Source of the DNA: Gammaproteobacteria bacterium
GTDB taxonomy: Bacteria > Pseudomonadota > Gammaproteobacteria > Burkholderiales > Burkholderiaceae_B
Reading direction: 5' to 3'
Assembly (NCBI GenBank): GCA_030832095.1
Contig: JAURJT010000043.1
Location: 1 to 37,260, forward strand
DNA length: 37,260 nt
Part shown: piece by piece, positions 7,748 through 16,716 of the stretch
How positions within the stretch are numbered: the stretch's first letter is position 1
Layout of the letters: each line of letters starts with the position of its first letter
The notes under the pieces: generated by a model
Told to the model about the DNA's origin: nothing
Seen by the model: only the letters and a program-made list of their open reading frames with translations
The model's database searches: none
Position numbers and translations under genes: made by a program

Positions 7748-9462
7748 ACAAGCGTCTCGTCTTGCCGCTGCGAGACATGACGTTTTGGCTGGTGCTCGGG
7801 TTTGCGGGCAGCCTCGGCCGCTAGGGCAAAGAGTGGTTTACCTAAGCGCGCGACAGATTGTCTGAAGGTTTCGCCGGGTTCGCGCTGTTCAAGATAGGCA
7901 TCAATAATTTCTTCTACAGCGTCGGCGATTTCGTCCTCAGCGAAGGCGCGTCCGATGATGGTGCCCAGCGCTGCGGGTGCGCCATGCCCCGAATGACCAC
8001 CGAGCAGCAGTTGATAAAAAGCGGCGCCGTCTTTATCGACCCCTAGGATTCCGATGTGGCCGACGTGGTGATGCCCACAACTATTCATACATCCCGATAT
8101 GCGCAGATCAAGTGGCCCAATTGTTTCTTGAGCATCTAAGGCGGCATAGCGTTGCGCAATATCCTCTGCAATCGGCAGCGACCGGGCGTTGGCCAACGCG
8201 CAGAAATCTCCTCCCGGACAGACGACCATCGAACCAAGCAAACCGCCTACGGCGTGATGTAGGTTCAGCGCTTGTAAGGCTTGATACAGCTCGGGCAGGT
8301 CTGCTTCGCGTACGGCCGGCAATACAAAATCTTGGGTGTGACTGACGCGAATAAAACCCTGACTAAAACGATCGGCGATCGTCGCGAGTGCATCGATTTC
8401 GTCACTCGTGACGTCGCCAGGTGCGCGACCGGGCGCTTTTAAGGGAATCAAAATTGCGGCATAACCGGGGTGACGGTGTGCAAGCCGATTACGCTTTAAC
8501 CAACGAAGCCAAGCGGTGGCGTGAGTAGGTGTGTCGCTAGGTTCAGGCCCGGTCAGCGCTAGACCTTGTGTCCAGTCGGGTTCAACAAAGGCGTGGGTCA
8601 CGCGGTCAAGTTCGGCTTGCGTCAGTTTGTGCGGGCCGTCGCGCAAGTCTTGCCATTCGGCCTCAACCATTTGGCTAAACGTCTCGATGCCCACGCTGCG
8701 CACCAAAATCTTGATTCGCGCCTTGGTGAGATTATCGCGACGCCCAAGCTCGTTATACACCCGCATCACGGCGTGGGTGTAGGTCAACATATCGTACCAG
8801 TCTAGGCGCTCGCGCAGCACCGGACCCAAGATGGGCGTCCTGCCCAGCCCGCCTCCTACGCGCACGCGAAACACCGCGTGAGGTGTTGCCTCAACCACCT
8901 CAAAGGCCATGTCGTGAATTTGTACCAAGGCACGGTCTTCAGGTGTGCCTGTTATTGCGACTTTAAATTTACGCGGCAAAAAACATAACTCGGGATGAAA
9001 AGTGCTCCATTGCCGCAAAAGCTCGGCGTAGGGGCGCGGATCAAGAATTTCATCGGGTGCGATACCTGCTAAGGCGTCGCTGGTAATGTTACGCAAGCAA
9101 TTGCCGCTTGACTGAATGCCGTGTATCCCCACTTGCGCTAGATCAAAGAGCGCCTTGGGTGCGTCGTCTAAAGAAATCCAGTTCAGCTGCATATTCTGAC
9201 GCGTCGTCAGATGCCCATACCCTCGGTCGTATTTGCGTGCAACGTGTCCGAGCATCCTCAGCTGTGCGCTGTTTAGCATTCCATAGGCGATTGCGATCCG
9301 CAGCATCGGCGCATGCCGTTGCACATACAGCCCGTTTTGTAAGCGCAGAGGTTTCAGGTGCTCGTCGCTTAACCGACCTTCCTTGTTGCGTTGAATTTGA
9401 CCGGCGAGTTGTCGTGCGCGTTCGTTTAAGCGCGCGGTGTCAAAGCTTGAAGGCTGATACAT
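7744..9462 (-). CDS. cysI: Nitrite/sulfite reductase hemoprotein (CysI type)
   Basis: 572-aa siroheme and [4Fe-4S] enzyme that reduces sulfite to sulfide in assimilation; a ferredoxin-nitrite reductase role is less likely given the neighbours. The cluster ligands are in CPGGDFC (415-421) and SGCMNSCGHH (456-465). The N-terminal half holds the TTRQNMQLNW motif (87-96) and SGNCLRNIT. It leads an operon with the SUMT and DUF934 genes. The electron-transfer subunit (CysJ) and cysDN/cysH are absent from the window. The start is chosen at the ATG giving the MYQPSSFDTARLNERARQLA end typical of the family. Confidence 0.9.
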   Translation of the reverse strand: MYQPSSFDTARLNERARQLAGQIQRNKEGRLSDEHLKPLRLQNGLYVQRHAPMLRIAIAYGMLNSAQLRMLGHVARKYDRGYGHLTTRQNMQLNWISLDDAPKALFDLAQVGIHGIQSSGNCLRNITSDALAGIAPDEILDPRPYAELLRQWSTFHPELCFLPRKFKVAITGTPEDRALVQIHDMAFEVVEATPHAVFRVRVGGGLGRTPILGPVLRERLDWYDMLTYTHAVMRVYNELGRRDNLTKARIKILVRSVGIETFSQMVEAEWQDLRDGPHKLTQAELDRVTHAFVEPDWTQGLALTGPEPSDTPTHATAWLRWLKRNRLAHRHPGYAAILIPLKAPGRAPGDVTSDEIDALATIADRFSQGFIRVSHTQDFVLPAVREADLPELYQALQALNLHHAVGGLLGSMVVCPGGDFCALANARSLPIAEDIAQRYAALDAQETIGPLDLRISGCMNSCGHHHVGHIGILGVDKDGAAFYQLLLGGHSGHGAPAALGTIIGRAFAEDEIADAVEEIIDAYLEQREPGETFRQSVARLGKPLFALAAEAARKPEHQPKRHVSQRQDETLV

Positions 9463-9719
9463 GAGTTTGGCACAGACCGTAAAGCCCTCAGACTAAAGGC
9501 TTCATTCGTTGAGGTCAAAGAACCATTTTTTGTATGCTTATAACAAAGTTAAGGGAGGCTGACCCCACCCAGTGAGCGCTCTTGTGTGACACAATCGAAA
9601 CTGAACAACTGGCTAGTGCGTCAATTATTTTGGATGGTGACGTTCTATAGGCCGTCAAGCACTTCCAAACGCTTACGGCTGCAGCATAACTTTTAAGGTA
9701 TTTTTTCAGGATCTTCGCT

Positions 9720-10145
9720 TTGACAACCAGCACACTTCTTTTTGCACACGGTTCGCGCGATCCGCAATGGCGCTTGCCATTTGAGGCGATCTTAAACAAG
9801 ATGCAAGCACTAAGTGCGGTGCCGGTTAAGCTCGCCTTTCTTGAGTGCATGACCCCGAGCCTTGAGCAGGCGCTCGACGAGTTCGTCGCCCAAGGGGTCA
9901 CACAGGTTTGCGTGGTACCGGTATTTTTAGCGGTGGGCAGCCACGTGCGCAAAGACTTACCCTTGTTACTTGACGCTGCCCGAAAAAAACATCCACAGCT
10001 CGAACTTTGGGCCAGTGCCGCCATTGGCGAACAAGACGTGATTCAAGATACCATCGCCCACTTCGCACTGAACGCACGATGCTTAAGTGTGTCAGGTCGT
10101 GAGAAGTGGGTGACTATTCACGACGATTCACCGCACACTAGCTGA
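9720..10145 (+). CDS. cbiX: CbiX-type sirohydrochlorin chelatase (small form)
   Basis: 141-aa class II chelatase that inserts iron (siroheme) or cobalt into sirohydrochlorin. The metal-binding histidines are H10 in LLFAHGSRD and H75 in AVGSHVRKDLP. The length fits the short CbiX form, which works as a homodimer. The start is TTG at 9720, with AGG nine bases upstream and the conserved strand following at once. It diverges from the cysI operon across a 257-base gap. With cobA and cysI this gives two of the siroheme steps; precorrin-2 dehydrogenase is not here. An iron (SirB-like) role is inferred from context. Confidence 0.85.
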   Translation: MTTSTLLFAHGSRDPQWRLPFEAILNKMQALSAVPVKLAFLECMTPSLEQALDEFVAQGVTQVCVVPVFLAVGSHVRKDLPLLLDAARKKHPQLELWASAAIGEQDVIQDTIAHFALNARCLSVSGREKWVTIHDDSPHTS

Positions 10146-10247
10146 TTGTGTCAGGCACAGGGATGGCCCTCGTGCTATTTGAAGGCTATGCTATAAATCT
10201 GATTACAAAAGATGCAAAATAAGAATTAGAACCAGCAGGAGCTCATC

Positions 10248-11216
10248 ATGTACCGCTTAGCACTTTTCGGTCTTTTAATTGCGATCACCAGCACGTGGTC
10301 AACAGAATCACGCGCTCAAAGTTTTCCCAGCAAATCAGTGCGCCTCATTGTGCCGTTTCCGCCGGGTGGTCCTGCTGACGTGCTAGGCCGCGTGTACGCC
10401 GAGAAGCTTTCGGCCGCATGGAGTCAACCCGTGATCGTCGAAAATCGCGCTGGCGCTGCGGGCAATATCGGTTCAGACATGACAGCGAAGGCTGCGCCGG
10501 ATGGGTACACCATTTTATTAATCGCAAGCAGCCACGTCATTAATAGTGCGTTGTATGACAAGCTTCCTTACGATCCGATTAAAGACTTTACACCCCTCTC
10601 ACAAGTCGCGTATTACTCTTTGGTGTTGGTTGCGCATCCGTCGGTGCCTGCTCAGTCAGTGTCTGAGCTCGTCGCCTTGGCCAAAGCACAACCGGGAAAA
10701 CTTGCTTTGGTCTCTGCTGGAAACGGCACTCCCACTCACCTCACCGCAGAGCTATTTCGCACCGCTGCTCAAATCGACTTCTTGCATGTTCCGTATAAAG
10801 GGGCTGCGCCCGCAACCAATGATCTTCTCGCTGGTCAGGGCCAGTTAATGTTTAATAACCCAGTGTCGGCGTTGCCCCATGTCACAGCAGGTAAGCTCAA
10901 AGCGTTGGCCGTCACGGGCACACAAAGATCAGCCCTTGCTCCAGACATCCCAACGATCGCTGAATCGGGCTACCCCGGTTTTGAAGCGGGCACATGGTAT
11001 GCATTTTTGGCACCGGCTGGATTACCGCCCGAGATTTCAAAAAAGTTATCAATGGATATCGTTGCCATCACAAAGCAAGACGATCTCAAGGCTCGGTTCG
11101 CGAAAATGGGGATTGAAGCCCTAGGCAGCACACCCGAGCAGTTAACTGAGGTGATGCAAGCCGACTTGGTCAAATGGTCGGCTGTGATTCGCAACGCAAA
11201 TATTAAGCTTGACTAG
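10248..11216 (+). CDS. Bug/TctC-family tripartite tricarboxylate receptor
   Basis: 322-aa periplasmic receptor with a Sec signal peptide ending near SRAQS. Family motifs are LIVPFPPGGPADVLGR (P-loop-like ligand loop), VENRAGAAGNIGSD, PDGYTIL and FLHVPYKGAAPA. A good ribosome site (AGCAGGAG) lies seven bases before the ATG. There are no TctA/TctB membrane partners nearby, so it is one of the orphan Bug proteins that are numerous in Alcaligenaceae; it may share a membrane unit or act as a sensor. The ligand is probably a small carboxylate, otherwise unknown. It is followed by an alpha/beta hydrolase and a second Bug receptor. Confidence 0.9.
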   Translation: MYRLALFGLLIAITSTWSTESRAQSFPSKSVRLIVPFPPGGPADVLGRVYAEKLSAAWSQPVIVENRAGAAGNIGSDMTAKAAPDGYTILLIASSHVINSALYDKLPYDPIKDFTPLSQVAYYSLVLVAHPSVPAQSVSELVALAKAQPGKLALVSAGNGTPTHLTAELFRTAAQIDFLHVPYKGAAPATNDLLAGQGQLMFNNPVSALPHVTAGKLKALAVTGTQRSALAPDIPTIAESGYPGFEAGTWYAFLAPAGLPPEISKKLSMDIVAITKQDDLKARFAKMGIEALGSTPEQLTEVMQADLVKWSAVIRNANIKLD

Positions 11217-11270
11217 GTCGCGGCTTGCGACACCACACAAAGTTTCAACAGCCATCACGCAAGGACTGTC

Positions 11271-12116
11271 ATGCCATTTTTAAAACGCGCTGGTCACCCT
11301 GCCATTCACTATGCACTCGATGATTTTACCGACCCATGGCGTCAAGCGCCTTATTTAATTTTGCAGCATGGCTATGGCCGCTCAAGCGAGTTTTGGAGAC
11401 CATGGGTACCGTACTTAGCGCGCTTTTTTAAGGTCGTACGCCCCGATCTGCGTGGCCTGGGCCAGTCTGAGATCCCTAGCGATCTAGATGCGGACATCAC
11501 ACCCCAACACTACGTAGGCGACCTCGTCGCGCTCATACAAAGCCTAGGTGGTGACCCTGTGCACTACTGCGGCGAATCGGTCGCCGGTATTATTGGCATG
11601 GCTCTTGCGGCCGAACATCCCGATCTGCTTCGCACGCTATCTTTGGTGGCCGCACCCACACACATTAATCCTGATACGCAAAAGGCCTTCGCCTTTGGTT
11701 ACCCAACTTGGCAAGAAGCTTTGAGTACCCTAGGTTCGCGTGGTTGGGCCGATGCTGCAAACAGCGCAACTCGGTTTGGACCGGGTACTGACGTTGGCTT
11801 GCTGAAGTGGTATGCCGATGAGATGGGAAAATCAAACGTTGATGTATTGATCCGCATGTCACGTATCGCGTCGGTCATTGATGCGACCCCTTATCTGAGC
11901 CGCATCAAAACTCCGACACTTGGGTTGTACCCTGCGCAGGCGCCTGTAACAATCCAAACACAAGAGCAAGTCATCCGCCAGCATATTAAAAATTTAACGA
12001 TCGTACACGTGCCCTCGAGTCATCATGCCATCATGAACATCATGCCCGCTATGCTTGCTCGCCAGGTACTTTACTTTGCAGCACAACATGACGGCACTGT
12101 TTGCGATGAGGCTTGA
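11271..12116 (+). CDS. Alpha/beta hydrolase
   Basis: 281-aa cytosolic hydrolase of the alpha/beta fold. The oxyanion-hole HG is at 33-34 (LQHGYGRSSEFW), the nucleophile elbow GESVAG puts Ser at 103, and the catalytic histidine is one of H251-H252 in SSHHAIMN. The strand that usually carries the catalytic aspartate reads TLGLYPAQAPVT, with no acid at the expected place, so the triad acid is either elsewhere or lost. It resembles 3-oxoadipate enol-lactonase-like and related ester hydrolases. It lies between two Bug receptor genes, on the same strand, so it probably acts on a compound linked to those receptors. Confidence 0.82.
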   Translation: MPFLKRAGHPAIHYALDDFTDPWRQAPYLILQHGYGRSSEFWRPWVPYLARFFKVVRPDLRGLGQSEIPSDLDADITPQHYVGDLVALIQSLGGDPVHYCGESVAGIIGMALAAEHPDLLRTLSLVAAPTHINPDTQKAFAFGYPTWQEALSTLGSRGWADAANSATRFGPGTDVGLLKWYADEMGKSNVDVLIRMSRIASVIDATPYLSRIKTPTLGLYPAQAPVTIQTQEQVIRQHIKNLTIVHVPSSHHAIMNIMPAMLARQVLYFAAQHDGTVCDEA

Positions 12117-12214
12117 AAAAACTAACTCAACGACTCAGCAATGCGGTGATAGGTAATGATGCGTTAGTAAGCGTGGACTCACATGTTTCTTAAATTATTA
12201 AAAGGGAGATGATC

Positions 12215-13195
12215 TTGCAAATTTTCAGACTTCGGGCGTTACGTTTACTGCAAGTCGTTTTGGTCGTTTTAACAACAGGATTGAGTAGCCTTGCCTTAGC
12301 CAGCTACCCTGACAAACCCATCAGAATGATTATCCCTTGGCCTCCTGGCGGTGGCTCAGATGTCTTGGGGCGCATCGTTGCTAAGCACATGTCAGATGTA
12401 TTGGGACAACCCGTTGTCGTTGAAAATCGAGCCGGAGCAACAGGTCTGATCGGTACCGATATGCTGGTCAAATCAGCGCCGGATGGTTACACGATTGTTT
12501 TCATTGCGGACTCTTACATTGTGAGTCCACTGGTTTCTCCCAAGACAGCTCGCTATGATGTGAATAAGGACTTCACGAACATTGGTATGGTCGGATTTTT
12601 CCCTCTTGTTCTAGTTGTGAACCCGCAGAATAATCCAGGAGATTTAAAACAATTTATCCAGAAGGGCAAAGATCCTGCCTCAAAGATGACTTACTCATCT
12701 TGGGGCATCGGCAGCTCAAGCCACCTAGCGACTGAAATGTTCTTGGCTCAGACAGGCAGTCAGATGTTGCATGTTCCTTTTCAAGGCGCGGCACCCGCTA
12801 TGACAGCGGTTCTGGGAGGGCAGGTTGATTCAGTCTTTGTGCCCGCGGTCGTTGCGTTGCCTCATCACAACGCAGGAAAAGCAAAGATCCTGGGTGTTTC
12901 GAGTCAAAATCGACTGGCTGCCGCACCACAGCTCATGACAATGGTTGAGCAGGGTGTGCAATCCTGGATTTCATGGATGGGCGTATTGGGACCTGCGAAT
13001 ATTCCTACTGACCTTGCTGACAAGTTGACTGCGGCGTTAAAGGCTGTCGTTGAAAATCCCAAGGTCCGTGAAGAGTTGACGAGAGGCGGTCTTGATCCTA
13101 ATTTTATGAATCAAAAACAACTGACCGATTTTGTACGCTCTGAAAATATCCGAGTCGGAGACGTCGTTAAGAATGCGAAAATTTCCATAGACTAA
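12215..13195 (+). CDS. Bug/TctC-family tripartite tricarboxylate receptor
   Basis: About 326-aa periplasmic receptor with a signal peptide (LLQVVLVVLTTGLSSLALA) and the motifs MIIPWPPGGGSDVLGR, VENRAGATGLIGTD and MLHVPFQGAAPA. The frame has an ATG at 12209, but GGGAG abuts it directly; the TTG at 12215 lies six bases after that Shine-Dalgarno and is the better start. It is more AT-rich in wobble positions than the first Bug gene and diverged from it, so it is not a recent duplicate. Its stop codon overlaps the first bases of an IS-end-like repeat (13194-13213). Confidence 0.88.
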   Translation: MQIFRLRALRLLQVVLVVLTTGLSSLALASYPDKPIRMIIPWPPGGGSDVLGRIVAKHMSDVLGQPVVVENRAGATGLIGTDMLVKSAPDGYTIVFIADSYIVSPLVSPKTARYDVNKDFTNIGMVGFFPLVLVVNPQNNPGDLKQFIQKGKDPASKMTYSSWGIGSSSHLATEMFLAQTGSQMLHVPFQGAAPAMTAVLGGQVDSVFVPAVVALPHHNAGKAKILGVSSQNRLAAAPQLMTMVEQGVQSWISWMGVLGPANIPTDLADKLTAALKAVVENPKVREELTRGGLDPNFMNQKQLTDFVRSENIRVGDVVKNAKISID

Positions 13196-13213
13196 CTTTT
13201 CCGCCGCCCCCCC
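13194..13213 (-). repeat. IS-terminus-like repeat, minus orientation
   Basis: Read on the minus strand it is GGGGGGGCGGCGGAAAAGTT, matching 19 of 20 bases with 24741-24760 and with 37121-37140 (only base 6 differs). At 37121 the same sequence precedes an IS3-type transposase by 20 bases, so I take it as an IS terminal sequence. No transposase accompanies this copy. It begins at the stop codon of the Bug receptor gene and faces away from the catabolic cluster to its right. Confidence 0.6.
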
Positions 13214-13293
13214 AACTTGTCTACTGCAAGCCGGATCAAAGCATGATCAATGTCGGTCGTGGCTCGTAATTGAACATCGCGTAGCAGACAATA

Positions 13294-14223
13294 TTATTGC
13301 TGTGTTGAGTGGCGCGGCGCCATCTGATGCGATGAATCAGATGACATCCAATGTCGAGCAATCTCAGTACGCGTCGCAATCCAAATCCGTGGATCACTTT
13401 TAATAAACTGCAAAATGTCACGCAGTGCGTTGATGCGTCCGGGACGACCGATAATCCTCAAGTGCAGACCAATGGTCAGCATCGATTTAGACTGCCAACG
13501 CTCACCCTCCTCTAGTAATCTTTGCACCGTCTCAATGACATAGTTTGAAAAGTCCTTGGCTTGCACAAACGCCGGAGACTCACCAAAAAACCGCATGTCA
13601 TTGGTATCAAACTGATAAGGCAACACGAGCAACGGCCCCTGCTCACCCGCAACCCAATACGGCAACTCGTCGTTATAGGCATCGCTGTCGTAGAGCAGGC
13701 CGAGCTTGGCTGCGATTGCGCGCGTGTGTAAGGTCGGTGTGGATTTACAATGCCAACCTGTGGGTCGTTGTCCTGTTGCGAACTCAATGGCATCGAGAGT
13801 ACTGCGCATCTTCGCCTCTTCGTCCGCGGGTGACATACCGGCAGGAGATTGCCACAACCAGCCATGGGCGCACAGATCATGTCCACGGCCGACAGCATCT
13901 TTTAGTAACGCTGGAGTGCGTTGTGCGGCACGACCACACGCGTTCAAGGTGACCTTGACACCAGCCTCATCGAGTTCGCGCATCACGCGCCAATAGCCTA
14001 GACGCGAACCAAACTCAAAATGCGACTCTCGGCACAGGTCAGGTTGCGACACGACTTTGCTCGTCACTTCGTGCATCGGTTCATTCGAGGGGTCGCCATC
14101 CGCAAGACTGAGCTCTGCGCCCTCTTCGACATTCACCACGAGATTGATCGCAACGCTTGCACCGCCTGGCCATTTTGGATCAGGATGCTGATCACGATAA
14201 CCATATAAATCTCTACGATCCAT
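13294..14223 (-). CDS. puuE: PuuE-type polysaccharide deacetylase family protein (allantoinase-like)
   Basis: 309-aa protein of the NodB-like deacetylase fold. It matches the PuuE allantoinase subgroup: DLYGYRDQHPDPKWPGGA at the N-terminus, the NxEEG motif (LVVNVEEGAE), HGWLWQ in the centre and IGLHLRIIGRPGRI near the C-terminus. PuuE enzymes open the allantoin ring without the binuclear metal of the hydantoinase family. The start MDRRDLYG has AGGAAG seven bases before it, overlapping the stop of the upstream gene; the longer frame is discarded. It lies directly after the racemase-fold gene on the same strand. A ring-opening amidohydrolase role on an allantoin- or hydantoin-like compound is inferred. 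Confidence 0.8.
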   Translation of the reverse strand: MDRRDLYGYRDQHPDPKWPGGASVAINLVVNVEEGAELSLADGDPSNEPMHEVTSKVVSQPDLCRESHFEFGSRLGYWRVMRELDEAGVKVTLNACGRAAQRTPALLKDAVGRGHDLCAHGWLWQSPAGMSPADEEAKMRSTLDAIEFATGQRPTGWHCKSTPTLHTRAIAAKLGLLYDSDAYNDELPYWVAGEQGPLLVLPYQFDTNDMRFFGESPAFVQAKDFSNYVIETVQRLLEEGERWQSKSMLTIGLHLRIIGRPGRINALRDILQFIKSDPRIWIATRTEIARHWMSSDSSHQMAPRHSTQQ

Positions 14224-14233
14224 CTCAAGCTTC

Positions 14234-14983
14234 CTATTTAGGTGACTGATACAAGCGTGTAATGTTTGCGTCGACACCATTAAGAATACGACCTTTGGGA
14301 CGGGCAAAACTTCCTGACTGCTGTTTCGAAGGATGCATTCGCGCGACCGACAGGGCCTGCAACACTGCCGCCTGCATCGGATCAATTACGGGCACACCCA
14401 CCGCAGCAGAAACCTGCCGCGCATAACCGGCGAGCACTGCGCCGCACAACACGATGACGTCTGAGCCATCCTGCTGCACGAGCTGTTCAGAGGCTTGGAT
14501 TAAGGCCTGGGCAACCAGGGGATCGGCATCGGTCACGCTAAAAGCACTTGGCATCTCAATGGCCCGCCATTTCGAGACACGTTGCGTAAAACAATAAGAA
14601 GCAGTCAGTTCTTCGTAGACTGGCACCATCGAGGCGCCAAGCGTGAGACAACCGATCTTGCCCCCAAGCATGCTTGCGGTCACTAACGCCGCCTCAGCCA
14701 TCCCCACCACCGGAATGTCCAGCATCTCGCGCAAGGCCATCAATCCTGTATCAATCGAAACGCCCAGCACCAACACATCGTGTTCGTGCTGATGCGTCGC
14801 CGCCAGCCGCAGCATTTCTGCCAGCGCGATTGCGTTTTCTGAACGGCTGCTGATGATGGCGGGTCCGGTCTGCGCGGTGAAGGCATGAATAATCGCTTGT
14901 TCACCTACCGCAAGCTTGGCCTGCATCAACAGCCGTTGCGTCACATGCTCAGTTGTGTTCGGGTTGATCAGCAGAATATTCAT
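14234..14983 (-). CDS. Asp/Glu/hydantoin racemase family protein, one catalytic Cys missing
   Basis: 249-aa protein of the HyuE/Asp-Glu racemase fold, recognised by the start MNILLINPNTTEHVT and by DVIVLCGAVLAGYA. The second catalytic cysteine is present (C180). The first, expected in a CFGDPGL-type motif, is replaced: the text reads GVSIDTGL with V75 in its place. The two-base racemase mechanism needs both, so racemisation is doubtful; a decarboxylase, isomerase or lyase role is possible. The start is the ATG 10 bases after the GntR stop, which gives the canonical N-terminus; the longer frame is rejected. It is co-transcribed with the GntR regulator and the PuuE-like gene. Confidence 0.85.
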   Translation of the reverse strand: MNILLINPNTTEHVTQRLLMQAKLAVGEQAIIHAFTAQTGPAIISSRSENAIALAEMLRLAATHQHEHDVLVLGVSIDTGLMALREMLDIPVVGMAEAALVTASMLGGKIGCLTLGASMVPVYEELTASYCFTQRVSKWRAIEMPSAFSVTDADPLVAQALIQASEQLVQQDGSDVIVLCGAVLAGYARQVSAAVGVPVIDPMQAAVLQALSVARMHPSKQQSGSFARPKGRILNGVDANITRLYQSPK

Positions 14984-14993
14984 TGGATTTGTT

Positions 14994-15692
14994 TCATTTT
15001 TCGGAGAAAATTTTTGCGAGATCAACCTCAGAATCAGCGGGTTCGAGATTGAGACTGCCCTCGATATGGTTGAGGTGTTCAAGCATCAGACGCTGTCCAC
15101 CTTCAATATCACGTTTCGCGATCGCATCAACAATCAGACTATGCTCATCGGCCAGGCAACTCGAAGCAGTCGGAGCGTCATACAAAATAATAATGAGACA
15201 CGTCAAGGTCGAGAGCTCACGCATCGTACGCGCCAACGCTTGATTACCGGCTAGCTCCGCCATCAGTGTGTGAAACTCACCTGACAGGCGCACGATCAGT
15301 CTTTTATCCTCGCGGCGGCGGGCTTCAAGCTCTAACGCGCAATGTTGGCGCAAGCGCTCGATCCGCTCGGGAGTCAGATTTTCAATCAAACGCCGCACTA
15401 GTTCAGGCTCAATCAGGCGTCTTGCTTCAAACACATGCAAGGCCTGCTCGATCGTGGGTCGCGCAACATAGGCACCGCGCTGGGGATATAGGTCCACCAC
15501 CTGCTCGTGCGCAAGACGGGCCAAGACCTCGCGCACGCGTGCGCGGCTGACTTTAAATATTTCGGCGAGTCGTTCCTCTACCAGCTTTGTACCGGGATGC
15601 AGCCGGTGCTCCAAAATAGCGACATAAATCTTTTCGTATATTTCGTCTTGCGTATTTTCACGCTTTAAACGAGCAGAAATCTTTGACTGCAT
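14994..15692 (-). CDS. GntR family transcriptional regulator, FCD domain
   Basis: 232-aa regulator. The N-terminal winged helix (about residues 17-80) contains LVEERLAEIFKVSRARVREVLARL. The C-terminal FCD effector domain carries candidate metal/ligand histidines in FHTLMAELAGN, DEHSLIVDAI and MLEHL. FCD regulators normally sense a carboxylate or ring-opened catabolite and repress neighbouring genes. It heads the minus-strand arm (regulator, racemase-fold, PuuE-like) and probably controls the divergent region at 16450-16716. A T-rich/A-rich stretch with AAGGGAC precedes the ATG. Confidence 0.9.
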   Translation of the reverse strand: MQSKISARLKRENTQDEIYEKIYVAILEHRLHPGTKLVEERLAEIFKVSRARVREVLARLAHEQVVDLYPQRGAYVARPTIEQALHVFEARRLIEPELVRRLIENLTPERIERLRQHCALELEARRREDKRLIVRLSGEFHTLMAELAGNQALARTMRELSTLTCLIIILYDAPTASSCLADEHSLIVDAIAKRDIEGGQRLMLEHLNHIEGSLNLEPADSEVDLAKIFSEK

Positions 15693-15723
15693 CTAAGTCC
15701 CTTTCTTTTTAAAACACAGACGA

Positions 15724-16449
15724 CTAGGCCCAACTAAACAACTTGCCCCAGCCTTTGATTTCAGAGGGATCGACGCCCACCTTGCGCAACGCCCCCCAGA
15801 CGGTTGTACTCACCGTATCAAGCAGCACCACCTGACTCTTCTGTTCAAAACGGTCAGCAAGCTGCGCCGCACGTAAATTCGTACAGTAGGTCACGATGGC
15901 TTCAGGTTGAGCTTGACTGACTGTGTGTAAATCTTTCTCAATCGTCTCGGGCTCAACCAGCGCAAAATCATAATTCACCGAAATGTCGTGATGTACTTCA
16001 CCCACGACCTCAATATTCGCCGAGGCGTATTGTCTAACAATTTTCTGCTGAACGTCCTCTGTATACGGACTCACAATCCCCAAGCGCTTGATGTGTTTGA
16101 GCGCAAGCAGTTCATTTAATGCCAATACTGCTGTCGATGCGGGTATGCCCGTGTGAGCCGTAATTCTCTCGCATAGCAAAATATCTTTTTCAAAGCCCAT
16201 CCAGCCCGCCGAGGTCCCGCTCCAGGTAATGACATCGGGCTTGGCATCCGCCAACATCTCGGCTGCCGCGAGGATATTGCTGTCATCAAACTGACCAAGC
16301 GCTTGATCTGAAAGGGAAATATTCGTCACACGAAAGCGTGCGAAGTGGGCATGCACATTGGGCAGCCCGCTGAGTATGGCATTCGTAAGAGGCTCAAGTG
16401 CGGTATTGGATGAGGGTGTGAGCACACCGATTCGGATCACCTTTTGCAT
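15724..16449 (-). CDS. Arylmalonate decarboxylase/maleate isomerase-like enzyme
   Basis: 241-aa Asp/Glu racemase superfamily protein with the IRIGVLTPSSNTALEP start shared by maleate isomerase and arylmalonate decarboxylase. At the first cysteine site it has GTS (78-80), which is the dioxyanion-hole sequence known from arylmalonate decarboxylase (Gly74-Thr75-Ser76). Tyr129 and a single Cys189 (VTYCTN) match that enzyme's Tyr126 and Cys188. Maleate isomerase would need two cysteines, so a cofactor-free decarboxylase of a disubstituted malonate is the better inference. It is the first minus-strand gene from the divergent region, 31 bases before the GntR gene. Confidence 0.82.
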   Translation of the reverse strand: MQKVIRIGVLTPSSNTALEPLTNAILSGLPNVHAHFARFRVTNISLSDQALGQFDDSNILAAAEMLADAKPDVITWSGTSAGWMGFEKDILLCERITAHTGIPASTAVLALNELLALKHIKRLGIVSPYTEDVQQKIVRQYASANIEVVGEVHHDISVNYDFALVEPETIEKDLHTVSQAQPEAIVTYCTNLRAAQLADRFEQKSQVVLLDTVSTTVWGALRKVGVDPSEIKGWGKLFSWA

Positions 16450-16475
16450 ACCTGTCCTTTTTTTCTGTTGACTTT

Positions 16476-16499
16476 AATGTCTACGTTATTGTAAACATT
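16476..16499. promoter_or_regulatory. Candidate operator in the divergent cluster promoter region
   Basis: AATGTCTAC and GTAAACATT are arms of a 24-bp inverted repeat around GTTATT, matching at 8 of 9 positions. It lies 27 bases before the arylmalonate-decarboxylase-like gene and 217 before the hydantoinase gene. GntR/FCD proteins bind such short palindromes, so it is the best candidate site for the regulator at 14994. Further right, ATGTATGCA occurs twice (16610 and 16635), and TTGACA is at 16649. Confidence 0.4.
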
Positions 16500-16716
16500 A
16501 TGCAAGTACCAATAACTTAAAAATAACAAATACTGGCACGTGTCTTGCTAGAGAATACACAAGCAAGTGATGTGCCAGAACAAACAACGACGAGCCTTAT
16601 AAGGGCGGAATGTATGCAAGCGCACCAAAATTTGATGTATGCACTACTGTTGACAATATACCGCCCTACTTTGGGGCAATTTGCGCAAAGCACAATAAAT
16701 TAGGAGCACGTTTGAC

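Noticed and set aside
9463..9719. Possible CysB-type activator site in the cysI/cbiX divergent region
   Set aside because: CysB sites have weak consensus and I could not find a convincing one; TTGACC followed 17 bases later by TAGTCT is too weak to list as a promoter.
16610..16643. Direct repeat ATGTATGCA as a possible second operator
   Set aside because: Only 9 bases, two copies and no symmetry; kept as a remark under the palindrome rather than a feature.
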